Shown: positions 8,499-17,970, numbered from the stretch's first letter. The stretch: DNA of 64,000 bases from Chlamydiales bacterium STE3 (GCA_011125455.1 VKHO01000042.1:62001-126000); one strand, 5' to 3'. The notes: generated by a model not told the origin, from the letters alone. Numbers and translations: made by a program.

Positions 8499-8554
8499 TT
8501 CATCCTTTGGTTAATATGATGGCAACACAGCATCTCTCAAATCGACGTATTATT

Positions 8555-9367
8555 GGATAGTCCTAAAGCTGTAGAAAAATTGATTTGACATTGCTAGCTA
8601 CTTTCAGGTTTTCTTCTTTGCCTACACCAAGGAGAAACCTATGAGCTTAGCATGTCCTTTGTGCAATAACGATCAAGAAAAATGGCCATATTCATAGTGG
8701 AAAACAAAACCATCAATGCCTTTCATGTGGCAGGCAATTTGTTCTCAATCCCAAGAAAAAGTCTATTCCATAAGAAGAAAGAGTGAAAATTAGACAAGCA
8801 TTGCTTGAAAGAGTTTCTCTTGAAGGGATTTGTAGAATTTTTAATGTCAGCATGCCCTAGTTACTAAGGTTTATGGATGAAATTATTCACGAGCTCCCAG
8901 GCAATCTAAATGCAAGGGTTATTGAAAAGGAAGAGCTTGGGATAGCTGCTATTGAATTGGATGAGCAGTGGAGTTATGTCGGGAAAAAGAAAAATCCTCA
9001 ATGGCTATGGCTTGTTTTTCACAGCTCTACAAAACAAGTTTTAGCTATGCATGTGGGGAAAAGGGATAAGGCATCGGCAGAGTGTTTATTGGCAAAGCTT
9101 CCTGAAGATATAAAAAAGCCCTCTTTTATACAGATAAATTCTCAATTTATTTTGAAGTCATCCCTTGGCTTCAACATAGACCTGTCGGTAAAGAGTCGGG
9201 TAAAACGAGCTACATTGAAAGATTTAATAACACCCTTAGACAAAGATGTTCTCGACTCGTGAGAAAAACACTTTCTTTTTCAAAGAAGCTTGCTAATCAT
9301 GTAGGCATGATTAAATATTTTATTTGTGACTACAACCAACAGCGAGCATTACTTGTTTAGGACTACC
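8555..9367 (+). mobile_element. IS1-family element, copy A (decayed)
   Basis: Ends carry TAGTCCTAAA (8558-8567) and TTTAGGACTA (9356-9365), matching the ends of copy B at 11168-11972. The span of about 810 bp fits IS1-family elements. Transposase pieces on the + strand include HSGKQNHQCLSCGRQFVLNP (InsA-like zinc finger), AAIELDEQWSYVGKKKNPQW (InsB) and, in another frame, HRPVGKESGKTSY with NNTLRQRCSRLVRKTLSFSK. Multiple frameshifts and stops make it non-autonomous. No target duplication was seen. Confidence 0.8.
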
Positions 9368-9524
9368 GTCGGGTCGATATCAAATAATTAGCATGCAACA
9401 ACAGTATTAGAAACCGAGGAAAAACCTTAAAAGCTTATTTAAACAAATTAAGTTGAATTTTAAACAAAAAGAGTATAAAAGCTATAGAGCACTAAAGATT
9501 TTATCAAAAATAAAATAGGTTTTC

Positions 9525-10529
9525 ATGTCTGTAAATTCAAGCACAGCTCTTATTCCCTATATTAAGCCGATGGATCCAATGGAATTCGTAAAAGCTGAGG
9601 TGGAAAAAGGTTTATCTAGTAGAACAAGATCAATCGAACAAGCAACCCCTTGCCCAATTTCCTCATCTTCTCTTGCTGCTCTTAATTTAATGAATTTAAA
9701 CTTGATTTCTCTATCTACGAGTTTGGAAAAAATATCTAGTAAGCTTAGAACTTCTTTATCAAGTGGAGGAATTAAAAATACACCACATGGCCGCATGATA
9801 TCTCACCGTTTATTTTCACCTATTGGGTCAATGGGTGGCCTTGGTAGTTTTGGTTTCATTAAGTCTTTCGAGTTTACCAAAAACTCACGAGAACATACAG
9901 ATATCTTAGAATTTGGTGGCACACATTTTCCAATTCGCATGTATGGGAGTGCAAGAGAGGTTAGTTCCACTTTTGCTTCATCTAGTAAAAAGTTTAATGG
10001 GGGAGAAATTGCAGAAACTTTAATTGCAGAAGCCTCATTTACAGTGGGTACAGATAAAAAACCTATAGTCGCTACATATGGGTGTGGGCCTTGTGTTGCT
10101 TTAGGTGGATATGAACCTACAAATAAAATAGCCTTTATGGTTCATTTCTCTAATGCAAGAGAAGTTAGAGAATCTGAAGGGTTGATTTTTTATAACATAA
10201 CTAAGCTTATGAAGAAAAAAATCACCAGCCCAATTCAACTTCACTTAAGAGGGGGTATTAAGAGCCACTCAGAACCTACTATTGAAGCTATAAAAATTTG
10301 GATGAGGTTAAGAAAAGACCTTCCAATGGAAATAGTCTCTGAAGATATTCTAGATAAAAGAGGGCTCTTTGGTGGAAAAAGTCTTTCGATAGACTCTAGA
10401 AATGGTGCTATATCAGAATACAATCCACTGGATAATCCACAAACTAGAGGAATGAGGGATTCAGATGCAATGGCTGCTATGATTAGTCTGTTTATACCGC
10501 AAATCAAACTAGCCTATAGCCCCCAATAA
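9525..10529 (+). CDS. CheD-like glutamine deamidase domain protein
   Basis: 334 residues; ATG at 9525. The C-terminal half (about 165-305) matches the CheD fold: IVATYGCGPCVALGGYEP with Cys190, preceded by Thr184, and FMVHFS with His207, so Thr(-6)/Cys/His(+17) have the spacing of the CheD triad. Then come QLHLRGGIKSH (CheD 'AKIFGGA'), PTIEAIKIWM, MEIVSEDI (CheD 'IVAED') and GGKSLSIDSRNG (CheD 'GRkvlFDxxtG'). The N-terminal 160 residues are Ser-rich and unrecognised. CheD deamidates chemoreceptor glutamines, but no chemotaxis gene is in the window, so a host-directed deamidase effector is a reasonable inference. It sits between two inverted IS1-family copies. I see no signal peptide; a type III N-terminal signal is possible. 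Confidence 0.65.
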   Translation: MSVNSSTALIPYIKPMDPMEFVKAEVEKGLSSRTRSIEQATPCPISSSSLAALNLMNLNLISLSTSLEKISSKLRTSLSSGGIKNTPHGRMISHRLFSPIGSMGGLGSFGFIKSFEFTKNSREHTDILEFGGTHFPIRMYGSAREVSSTFASSSKKFNGGEIAETLIAEASFTVGTDKKPIVATYGCGPCVALGGYEPTNKIAFMVHFSNAREVRESEGLIFYNITKLMKKKITSPIQLHLRGGIKSHSEPTIEAIKIWMRLRKDLPMEIVSEDILDKRGLFGGKSLSIDSRNGAISEYNPLDNPQTRGMRDSDAMAAMISLFIPQIKLAYSPQ

Positions 10530-10540
10530 ATTTACAAAAA

Positions 10541-10568
10541 GAGGGTGGATCTTTTCTACACCACTCTC
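10541..10568 (+). terminator. Hairpin after the CheD-like gene
   Basis: GAGGGTGG and CCACTCTC, separated by 12 nt, form an imperfect 8-bp stem 11 nt after the stop codon. There is no T-run, so termination is only probable. From 10569 to 11167 the DNA is very AT-rich, and I see no gene supported by a start, ribosome-binding site or known motif. Confidence 0.35.
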
Positions 10569-11167
10569 CTCATCTTATGTTCTCTATTCTTAACCTGCCA
10601 TTTTTTAAAACAGAAGCATTGTGTGCATTTCATGTTTTTTTACCTAAACATGTATTTTCCGCATTTGTAGTGTTTAATATATAAAAATAATTTTATTAAA
10701 TGCATGCATTTAAGGTAAATGTGTCGTTTGATCTGAGAGAGTATAGAAATTTTCCATAAAAACTTCTTGAATATAAAGTGCTCCCTTTTTTGAAAAAGTC
10801 CCTCCATGCGAGGCGTTTTATTTTTTATTTTATAAATTTCCACTTCTTTAAAAATTACTGACTTATAACTCTGCTTTTCTAAATCCTTTATCAATGGAGC
10901 GAATTAGAGTGCAAGGGGAGGGGCTCGAAATATCCTTCGAAATAGCTGTATCAAAACCTTTGCTTGCTATTAGTCGATCTTAAACCTATTTGCAATTGCA
11001 TTTTAGTATCTTGTCCGCTTTTTTCTTCTTTAGTCTTTTAAAACGAAAGTTAGAAGAAGATTTGGCAAATTACAGTATTCAAAAAATAGCTATTACCATT
11101 GAACTTTTTTCAAGTAAATTTAACACAAATAAATATTTGCAACTCATTCTATCAATAGTAAATTATT

Positions 11168-11972
11168 GGTAGGCCTAAACATGTAATGCTCGTTGATGAT
11201 TATAGTCACATATAAAATGTTTTATCATTACAATATGGTTCGCTAATTTTTTCGAAAATGACAGGGTTCTTTTTACAAGTCGGGAACATCTTTGCCTAAG
11301 GGTATTATTAAATCTTTTAATATAACTTGTCTTTCCGGACTGTTTTCCGACAGGTCGGTGTTGCATCCAAGGAATGGCTTCGCAATACACTTAAGAGCTT
11401 ATCTATATAAAAGACAGCTTTTTTAAGTCCTCTGGCAGCTTCTTCAACAAACATTCACCTTCTTTCTTTGTTCGTTTTCCAATATGCATTCCTAAAACTT
11501 GTCTTGTTGCAGAGTGGAAAGCAAGCCCTAGCCATTGAGGATCTTTCTTTTTCCCGACATAACTCCACTGCTCATCTTCAAGAACCCTTGCATGATGAAA
11601 TTATTTTAGATTTCCTGGGAGTTCGTGAATAATTTCATCCATAAACCTTAGTAACCAGGGCATGCTGACATTAAAAATTCTACAAATCCCTTCAAGAGAA
11701 ACTATTTCAAGCAATGCTTGACGAATGAAAAATCGCTTCTTTTCGCTGATTATCTTATTTTGGGGATTAATAACAAATTATCGTCCACAGTTGAGACATT
11801 GATGATTTTTTTCCGTTATGAATGTAGCCATTTTTCTTTATGGTTATTGAGCGACAGCTCAGGTATATTAATGTCATTTTCGGCGCGCCAGAGATATACA
11901 ACCCCATAGGAAAACCTCAAAAAACATCTAAGCCAAACAAAAGTTTTACAGTATTACATGTCTAGGACTACC
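11168..11972 (-). mobile_element. IS1-family element, copy B (decayed, inverted)
   Basis: The left end GGTAGGCCTAAAC (11168-11180) and right end CTAGGACTACC (11962-11972) match the ends of copy A. On the minus strand the transposase remnants include EDEQWSYVGKKKDPQWLGL and HRPVGKQSGKTSYIKRFNNT, with LVKRTLSFSKKLANHIVMIK, interrupted by stops and frameshifts. It is clearly related to copy A at 8555-9367 but lies in opposite orientation, so the two frame 9368-11167 like a composite transposon. Confidence 0.8.
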
Positions 11973-12205
11973 CCTTCCAGATAAAAACGGCGCACCCAAT
12001 AATCGCTGTAGGGTTGTTAAAAAACGATTTTTTTTTATAAATTGTCTTGTTCAAAAAAAAATTATTAGCTTAGAATGCTTTGTAAGTCAATTTAGAAAAA
12101 CTAAATAGTTACAAAAACCAGTGTTTTTAGTTTGTTAATGAGTTGATTGCTAAATATTTATGTAGTTTGTAAGATGAATCAAAAAAAATTTAAGGAGTAG
12201 CAATA

Positions 12206-12661
12206 ATGACAGCAGTACTAAACCGCGGATCAATTTCTGAGGCATTTCAGAATTCACATATTAAAATAGACCCTTCTAACTCAAAAGGTCTTCAATCGGG
12301 GTATGCTTATATTGTTGGGATAAGCTCTAATAAGCATCCTGTGACACGTGAAAAATTTAAAGCTATCTGTTTTTCTTTGCTCGAAAGAAATCACCTCGAA
12401 AGCAATCATAGGGAGCTCAAAAAGATGATTTCTTGCCATCAATTTGCTATAGTTACTCTAAAAGATGGAAGATTTCATGAGCTGCAAATGCATATCGACT
12501 GGCAGAAAAAACTAAGTGCTGAAAAAGTGACGGAAATAGTTTTTATAGATGAAAATAAGGACCATATACTTATCCCAGATGTTGTTAGATGTTATCCTTT
12601 CAATAGTGAAAATTATAAAACAATGGAAGATTTTCATAAAATTACCTACCGGATTAAATAG
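12206..12661 (+). CDS. Unrecognised 151-residue protein
   Basis: The start is supported by AAGGAGT 9 nt before the ATG. The protein begins MTAVLNRGSISEAFQNSHIK, has no signal peptide or membrane span, and is of mixed alpha/beta composition with segments such as SGYAYIVGISSNKHPVTREK and KDHILIPDVVRCYPFN. I recognise no family. It lies in the accessory island between a decayed IS and another unrecognised gene, with its own upstream gap and a downstream hairpin, so it is probably a single-gene transcript. An effector-like role is possible but not shown. Confidence 0.6.
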   Translation: MTAVLNRGSISEAFQNSHIKIDPSNSKGLQSGYAYIVGISSNKHPVTREKFKAICFSLLERNHLESNHRELKKMISCHQFAIVTLKDGRFHELQMHIDWQKKLSAEKVTEIVFIDENKDHILIPDVVRCYPFNSENYKTMEDFHKITYRIK

Positions 12662-12677
12662 TTATAATTAAATTACA

Positions 12678-12699
12678 AGCCGCCTTTTTAAGAGCGGCT
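12678..12699 (+). terminator. Hairpin downstream of the 12206 gene
   Basis: AGCCGC (12678-12683) and GCGGCT (12694-12699) form a 6-bp GC-rich stem with a 10-nt loop, 17 nt after the stop codon. The following sequence (CCTCCTGG) lacks a T-run, so it is a weak terminator candidate. Confidence 0.4.
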
Positions 12700-12828
12700 C
12701 CTCCTGGCTATTCAGTTTTCTATCTGTTAGTTGAAATTAATTTCTTTAAATTTTAGGCTAAAATAACTATTAAATTATTTAATTTTATTGTTATAATAAA
12801 GAATAAGTAATTCTATGTAAGGTGTTTT

Positions 12829-13623
12829 ATGCCTGTAATTGATGATTTTTCTTCACAAGCATCTTTTCCCCAAGAGACTCCTCCTCTTTCCCAAGGAAAA
12901 AATAATAACCAAGCTCATGCTATCTTAGGTAAAACTGGTCTACATAAAGTCACTTACTTGTCTATCAAGAAGGATCAGAGTAGTTCCCCTACAATCATTA
13001 AAGAAACCAAACTTAACACACCTGCGGAAAAAATTGAAAAACTTCGAAGTGAAGGAAGAATTGTATGGCATGATGAGGCTACTAATACATTTAAAATGGA
13101 AGAAAGATGGCACACTTTTCTTCAAGAGCATAATGTTAAAAATATTGTGTATAAAAAGGCCAATGGTGAAGTTCAACAGCTAAACAATGTGCGTTTTCAA
13201 GTATTAACCCCTGAAGAATCAAAAAAACTTAATCAATCGGTTGATGCGTTTTTACAAGGCATTGCTCAAACCAAAAAGAATCAAAGTTCTGAGTCTGAAG
13301 ATTTAAGTTCGACTAAAAAAGATTCAGCAGAGTTAGATCCTCTCCCAAAAGCCCACCCTAAAAATCTTAAAAAACAATCTTCTAAACCTGAGGACACTAA
13401 TAATTTAGGCAAAACCGCAATCAACTCTGCTTATGAGAAAAGAAGAGAAGATAAGGATATAGAAAAGAGAAACATCGAAAGGCGGGAACAGCAAAAAGAG
13501 GAAATAAATGCAGCTGTGATTAAAGCTTTTCTTAAGGCTTATATGAATAGACAAGAGGTTGTTAAAATGGAAATAGTGAATATTGACACTTTATCAAGGT
13601 CAAGATTTGAGCTAAATACTTGA
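12829..13623 (+). CDS. Unrecognised Lys/Ser-rich protein, effector-like
   Basis: 264 residues, ATG at 12829. The N-terminus MPVIDDFSSQASFPQETPPL is Ser/Pro-rich and unstructured, as in many chlamydial type III substrates. A central folded stretch (about residues 60-130) contains KIEKLRSEGRIVWHDEATNT and NIVYKKANGEVQQLNN. From about 140 the chain is low-complexity, then a highly charged probable helix (EKRREDKDIEKRNIERREQQ) and a C-terminal helical tail. There is no signal peptide or membrane span. I recognise no family. Confidence 0.55.
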   Translation: MPVIDDFSSQASFPQETPPLSQGKNNNQAHAILGKTGLHKVTYLSIKKDQSSSPTIIKETKLNTPAEKIEKLRSEGRIVWHDEATNTFKMEERWHTFLQEHNVKNIVYKKANGEVQQLNNVRFQVLTPEESKKLNQSVDAFLQGIAQTKKNQSSESEDLSSTKKDSAELDPLPKAHPKNLKKQSSKPEDTNNLGKTAINSAYEKRREDKDIEKRNIERREQQKEEINAAVIKAFLKAYMNRQEVVKMEIVNIDTLSRSRFELNT

Positions 13624-13869
13624 TTTTTAATTAGGTTGTTACGGTCAATGAGGGACTTTTCCAAGAAGACCGCACGTTTTTAGAAGGCAATAAATCTCAC
13701 ATTTCTTTAGTAAAAATACTTACCAAATTATGGCTTTTACTAACTTAGTCAACCAAGTAGATAAAGAAATTTCTAAATTTCCATTTGCAGGGACACTTCC
13801 CATGAAGGGGGCGTTTCCTTTCCAAAATCCACTTTAAAAAATTTAAATTATTATAGATTACCATTGGTC

Positions 13870-14500
13870 AGAACACGTTGAGTTCTAAATCACACCAGGG
13901 GATTTGTGCACTGAAATTAGCTCAATATTTTTAGAATCGAGGTGCTTGAACCTAAAAATAGTAAGACTGGGAAATCCCAAGTCGCTGTTTATAATGGGAA
14001 TTTATATGAAAAAGGAAACGAAGATTATAGGGCAGCTGTCTAGTTACTACAAATTGGCTGTTAACGAAGTCCTACAGTCGGGTCATTTACTGCCTCCTCT
14101 ATTTTTATGAAAATGCGAGAGGTGCAAAAACGATTATCAGACAGTATTTAATTCATACACAATTAATACTGGGAATGGCTTTTGAGAAGAGGGATTGAGG
14201 GTTGCACATTGCTATAAGTTAGGGTCAGTCACTAAAAAATCGATTGATAAAGCTACTGAATATTATGAACGAGCAATCGATATCGTTTATAAAATTGGAC
14301 AGGCAAGCGTTATTTAAGCAAGATCCTAACGAAGAAGTTGGCCCTGTGAATCATATTTCTTGTCACATTAGAAATTTTTTCCAAAGAAGATAGTGGGATT
14401 GGAAACTAAGTACTTTTAAAGGATTTTGAATGAAACCGATGCTTTGCATGACGGAGAAACGTCTAAAACACTTATAGTGAATCATTTAATTTCTTTGGGT
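13870..14500 (+). pseudogene. Decayed gene, possibly TPR/Sel1-like
   Basis: Short open pieces in different + frames look like one broken reading frame: KTGKSQVAVYNGNLYEKGNE then DYRAA, later LRVAHCYKLGSVTKKSID then KATEYYERAID, and finally NETDALHDGETSKTLIVNHL before a stop near 14503. The A-x-x-Y-x-x-G-N-x-Y and A-x-x-Y-Y-x-x-A spacing is reminiscent of TPR/Sel1 repeats, but this is weak. No start or ribosome-binding site survives. A separate 35-codon open piece, MAFTNLVNQVDKEISKFPFA, at 13730 is not supported as a gene. Confidence 0.35.
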
Positions 14501-14730
14501 TAGTTTATAGTTTTAATTTTTTTATTAGAACTTACTTCACAAACTGCGGCTTCCCGCCCCGTTACTTCTGCAACAATAATTTCATGTGTGCTTGAGGCAC
14601 ACGCCAATATAAAACTTCTTTCACCGTCTTCTCCGTAGATCTTAAAGCCGCTGCTGTCAGATATAAGGTTGGCAGGGGAGTTGTTTGGATAGTCTTTTAA
14701 GATGCTTTCCCAATTGTTTTGCTCTTAATG
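14500..14730 (-). pseudogene. C-terminal remnant of an unknown gene
   Basis: The minus strand reads about 73 codons without a start: WESILKDYPNNSPANLISDS, then SGFKIYGEDGERSFILACAS, then HEIIVAEVTGREAAVCEVSS and a stop at 14502-14500. The composition looks protein-like, but an upstream in-frame stop and lack of ATG show truncation. I do not recognise the family. Confidence 0.35.
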
Positions 14731-15275
14731 CCATAGTGCTAAAGTGGCGAATTTTCAAAGCTACTTACATAAAAACAAAGAGAGAATGTTCACATTCAAC
14801 CAGTTGACGACAAGGTATATAATAAAACTCCTCTAGTGCCATTATGCAGAGAATAGCATCATCGAAATACTGCTGAGAAGAGGCTATGAAATGGGGACCT
14901 GCAGTAAGGTGCCATTTTTAATTGTCCCTTTGTTGATTTTAAAAGAAAAATTATCACGTTTTTTCAAAGATTTGTTATATCCCAATTAGTTCTATGCTTT
15001 GTATTGGTATATTGTAAGTTCAGTGTTGTTTTAGAACCACATCAGCTTATAACTTTTTCGTCTATCGTCATCAAAATTTTATCCAGAAAACAAAAGATTT
15101 TAAGGTAAGTTAACCGCATGGAGACGTGCCCTACAAGGCCTTTCTAGAGAAAGAATAATTTATTATTGATAATAATTATTAAGCTACTTATAAGCGTTTT
15201 TAATGGGATTTAAAAAAAGTTAAAATATCATTATTAAAGTCAAAATTATTAACTAAATTTATTTTGGAAGAGTAT
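14731..15275. other. Gene-free stretch upstream of the protease gene
   Basis: I see no supported gene here. The last 120 bp are strongly AT-rich (runs such as TTATTATTGATAATAATTATTAA), and this is where the promoter of the protease operon should lie. Confidence 0.4.
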
Positions 15276-16271
15276 ATGATTTTTGATTTAAATGTTAGAA
15301 ATGGCGATTACGAAAGAAGCGATTCCTACGAAAGCGTAGAGAAAACGCTTTATAGAAAAGACTCGAGATTCAATCTCTATGAACTTGAGTCGCAAACTAT
15401 GGATAGAAATTTTATCCAAAAAGTGCGAAAAAACGCCCGAAGCGTTGCCGCATTAGTGGACTTGGAAAGGCTTCAAGAAAATAACGATGGGAATTTTGAG
15501 ATCCGTAAAGATAAGGTTAGAAGTCTGAAACAGAATGTTCCATGGTATGAAGATCCAGCCGCCCCAAAACAAGTCTTTGGTGTTCCCTTAGCCTCTGATG
15601 TAAAATTCCAAGATGAGCCCTGTCTTGCTTTTGGGACTGCTTTCCTGGTGGGTAAAAAAACGGCTTTAACAAACGCTCACTGCGTTTGTGTGCATGGTAC
15701 GAACACGTTAGTTAATCTTAAAGAGAGATGGGTTGTTTTTAACTTTCAAATGACAGGGAAGGATGAGGCTCCCCAAGGTTTCCCCAAAAATAGTGTATAT
15801 AAAATTGAAAGGGTCAAAGCGCATAGGTACAATGAGTACTCGGAAATTACCCAAGAGGGTGAATCCTATAAAGATTGGGCCATCTTAAAATTAGATAGGA
15901 ATGTTGAGGGCATTGAACCTTTGCCTATTTCATTTGCTGATGTGGAATATGACCCCGAAAAAAAGAGGGAAGTCTACATGTTGGGACATCCTAATGGCTT
16001 ACCATTGAAGCTAGCGACCGATGGTGAAATCCAGCCAAATACCTATCAGGGCCAAGATAAAAATGAGCGCGTAACGCTTTACCAAGAGAAATATCATCCC
16101 GATATTTTCTCCCATAACCTTCCCGCATATTCCGGAAATTCTGGTTCACCGGTATTCTGCGCAAAAACACATGAGGTGATTGGAATAACTTTTAGAGGCC
16201 CTAAAGATTTTGAAAAATGTAAGGATAAGCAAGTTGTAAAAAACCGCTTTATTAGTGAAGATTATGCTTAA
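15276..16271 (+). CDS. V8/trypsin-like serine protease (S1 family)
   Basis: 331 residues from the ATG at 15276; TTGGAAGAG just before it supplies the ribosome-binding site. The chymotrypsin-fold triad is visible: His135 in GKKTALTNAHC, Asp200 in SYKDWAILKL and Ser289 in SGNSGSPVF, with MLGHPNGLPLKLA between. The catalytic set looks like glutamyl-endopeptidase/S1B or trypsin-like peptidase_2. The first 90 residues are a charged, unrecognised extension without a signal peptide, so it is cytoplasmic or secreted by another route. It ends at a single TAA, beyond which the same frame stays open for 283 codons into the next gene, so this may be one gene split by a nonsense mutation. Confidence 0.78.
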   Translation: MIFDLNVRNGDYERSDSYESVEKTLYRKDSRFNLYELESQTMDRNFIQKVRKNARSVAALVDLERLQENNDGNFEIRKDKVRSLKQNVPWYEDPAAPKQVFGVPLASDVKFQDEPCLAFGTAFLVGKKTALTNAHCVCVHGTNTLVNLKERWVVFNFQMTGKDEAPQGFPKNSVYKIERVKAHRYNEYSEITQEGESYKDWAILKLDRNVEGIEPLPISFADVEYDPEKKREVYMLGHPNGLPLKLATDGEIQPNTYQGQDKNERVTLYQEKYHPDIFSHNLPAYSGNSGSPVFCAKTHEVIGITFRGPKDFEKCKDKQVVKNRFISEDYA

Positions 16272-16355
16272 AAATATGGGTGTGAATTAACTCAGAAAAT
16301 AAGTCGAATCCCCTTTAATAAACGCGCTGTTTTATTATCTGGGTTACACACAAGA

Positions 16356-17120
16356 TTGAGATTGAGTTATACACACTCTCAGGACTTCGAGAATGATTTA
16401 GAGGCAAAGATTATTAAAATTGATAGAATAATTTTATTCGAAGGCATAAAAACGGGTCTTTTTCTAGGATTAGGCATTGTCTTACTGCCTTTACTTCCAG
16501 TTTTCGGCCCTATTAGCATAGTCAAGGTAGTTAAAACAATAAAGAAGACCTGTAAAATACAAGATAGGGTGGATAAAACAAATCTAGGCATAAGTGCAAT
16601 AAAGGAAATATTCGAGAATCATCCCCTTTTGGACAAAGAAGCCCATCTAATAAGGGAATGTTTTCCAACAAGCAAGCACTTTCCAACATCCCTTACCAAC
16701 GAAAAAATGAAAACTTTAGCTGCTATAGCAAAAAATATGTGCGCTTTTAATGTCTCTTTTAAGAAAGCGGAGGAAATGTTAGAAACGGAATCGCTGTTAT
16801 CAAACAAGTTCTCTCCCGCAAGAATTCTTGATCTGCTTAATTATGAAGAAAGTATAGGAATAAAGTTTGCAAAAGAAACTAGAAGAGAAATTCTGAAGCA
16901 CATGAGCTCAGTAGACGCAGATGGATCCTTGCCTTCCGCGGCTGAAGCACGAATTAGGACCTATATTGCATGGAGAAAACAGGAAGAGGCTTATAAAGAT
17001 TACAGTGATAAGGATATAGAAAGAATTTTTCGGTATTTTGTCAACCACAGCCCAAACATTTCTTTTGAGCAAGCTTGTAAAGAAGTGCTCAATTCTATGA
17101 CAAAAAAAGTTGAGGTATAA
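16356..17120 (+). CDS. Unknown protein with one hydrophobic segment, in frame with protease
   Basis: The frame is open from just after the protease stop (16272) to 17120. The listed start is a TTG at 16356 with no ribosome-binding site, so the start is uncertain. A hydrophobic stretch GIKTGLFLGLGIVLLPLLPV continuing FGPISIV (about residues 30-56) could form a membrane hairpin as in chlamydial inclusion-membrane proteins. The remainder is helical and charged, ending FEQACKEVLNSMTKKVEV. The next gene starts 2 nt after the stop, so they share a transcript. The last 62 bp are duplicated before the second copy of the downstream gene. No family recognised. It could be the C-terminal half of a 615-residue protease fusion. 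Confidence 0.5.
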   Translation: MRLSYTHSQDFENDLEAKIIKIDRIILFEGIKTGLFLGLGIVLLPLLPVFGPISIVKVVKTIKKTCKIQDRVDKTNLGISAIKEIFENHPLLDKEAHLIRECFPTSKHFPTSLTNEKMKTLAAIAKNMCAFNVSFKKAEEMLETESLLSNKFSPARILDLLNYEESIGIKFAKETRREILKHMSSVDADGSLPSAAEARIRTYIAWRKQEEAYKDYSDKDIERIFRYFVNHSPNISFEQACKEVLNSMTKKVEV

Positions 17121-17962
17121 CAATGACCTATATTCCCATTGAAGAAAGATACGTTTTTTCTAGACGCGGAGAAGTAAAACTAGATCACCTAACAGTGCAT
17201 TTCCATAAGGGCAGGTGCTATTTTTGTAAATTTAATGAAGAAACAGACCCAGAAAAGGGCGTTAGCTACCATTTTAGAATTATTGGCATTATATTAAAAA
17301 TATTTGGCTGCGCTGAGACCATCCCCTATGTTAAAGAGGGCAAAAATTGTACCCTTTATGCTAATAAATTTAGCGTTAGAAGTTGGATACGTGGGCATTC
17401 CTTGGATAGAGGGGTTGTTTTCTCGATTGAAGATTACAACGCCCCCGTAGATGAATTGGGCGTCAGACAAATCATCTCCAAGAAAGTAAATAGGTTAGAA
17501 GGAGTTAAAAGTAATGAAGAAGCGATCAAAATTATATGTGAGCAGTTTCTTCGAAATATGTATTCATCTCGTAAGCTCAGTCCTTTCTATTATTTATCAA
17601 ATATTGATCCTAATAAAGCTCCACCTCTGCGCTATTCAGAAGTCATGGCTCGGGCTAAAGAAAAGTTTAAGGAAAATCCTGAGGAGCCCCAAATCTTACA
17701 CTGCATTCAATTTATTTTGACAAAGATCGGTTGTGGGCTTGGAAGCGATCCTAGATTTACCTATGAGGTATGCTTAGAACATAACAAAAAACTCTACTAT
17801 GATCTTTGCCCTCAAGTTACAAATGAAATATACGCTAAAGCTGGGATATCAACTGCTATAGCAGAAATTGCTCATGCATTTATTCAAGAATTACCTCAAG
17901 TGGAAGTTAATACATTAGATTATGGCGGGCAAGGATTGAAGGCCTTAGCCTGAGGTGTTTTG
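17059..17962 (+). repeat. Tandem duplication, unit 1 (period 912 bp)
   Basis: Unit 1 begins at the TTTCTTTTGAGC at 17059 and recurs at 17971, an offset of exactly 912 bp. It holds the last 62 bp of the preceding gene and one whole 276-codon gene. Positions 17059-17436 are identical, base for base as far as I can read, to 17971-18348; differences begin at 17437 and are scattered to the end. Confidence 0.9.
17123..17953 (+). CDS. Unknown 276-residue protein, duplicate copy 1
   Basis: Begins MTYIPIEERYVFSRRGEVKL and contains FHKGRCYFCKFNEET, a short hydrophobic FRIIGIILKIFGCAE, SVRSWIRGHSLDRGVVFSIE and a helical C-terminal half ending TLDYGGQGLKALA. I recognise no family; there is no signal peptide or convincing membrane span. 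It starts 2 nt after the preceding gene's stop, so translational coupling is likely. It differs from copy 2 at 17 residues, all after residue 112, including a CGLGSDP versus CWSASDP cluster. A role linked to the upstream protease (substrate, inhibitor or co-delivered effector) is speculation from the gene order. Confidence 0.65.
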   Translation: MTYIPIEERYVFSRRGEVKLDHLTVHFHKGRCYFCKFNEETDPEKGVSYHFRIIGIILKIFGCAETIPYVKEGKNCTLYANKFSVRSWIRGHSLDRGVVFSIEDYNAPVDELGVRQIISKKVNRLEGVKSNEEAIKIICEQFLRNMYSSRKLSPFYYLSNIDPNKAPPLRYSEVMARAKEKFKENPEEPQILHCIQFILTKIGCGLGSDPRFTYEVCLEHNKKLYYDLCPQVTNEIYAKAGISTAIAEIAHAFIQELPQVEVNTLDYGGQGLKALA

Positions 17963-17970
17963 GTCAGCAC

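Noticed and set aside
10640-11172. Two ORFs of 60 and 84 codons between the IS copies
   Set aside because: AT-rich, Lys/Ile/Phe-biased frames without ribosome-binding sites, as expected by chance.
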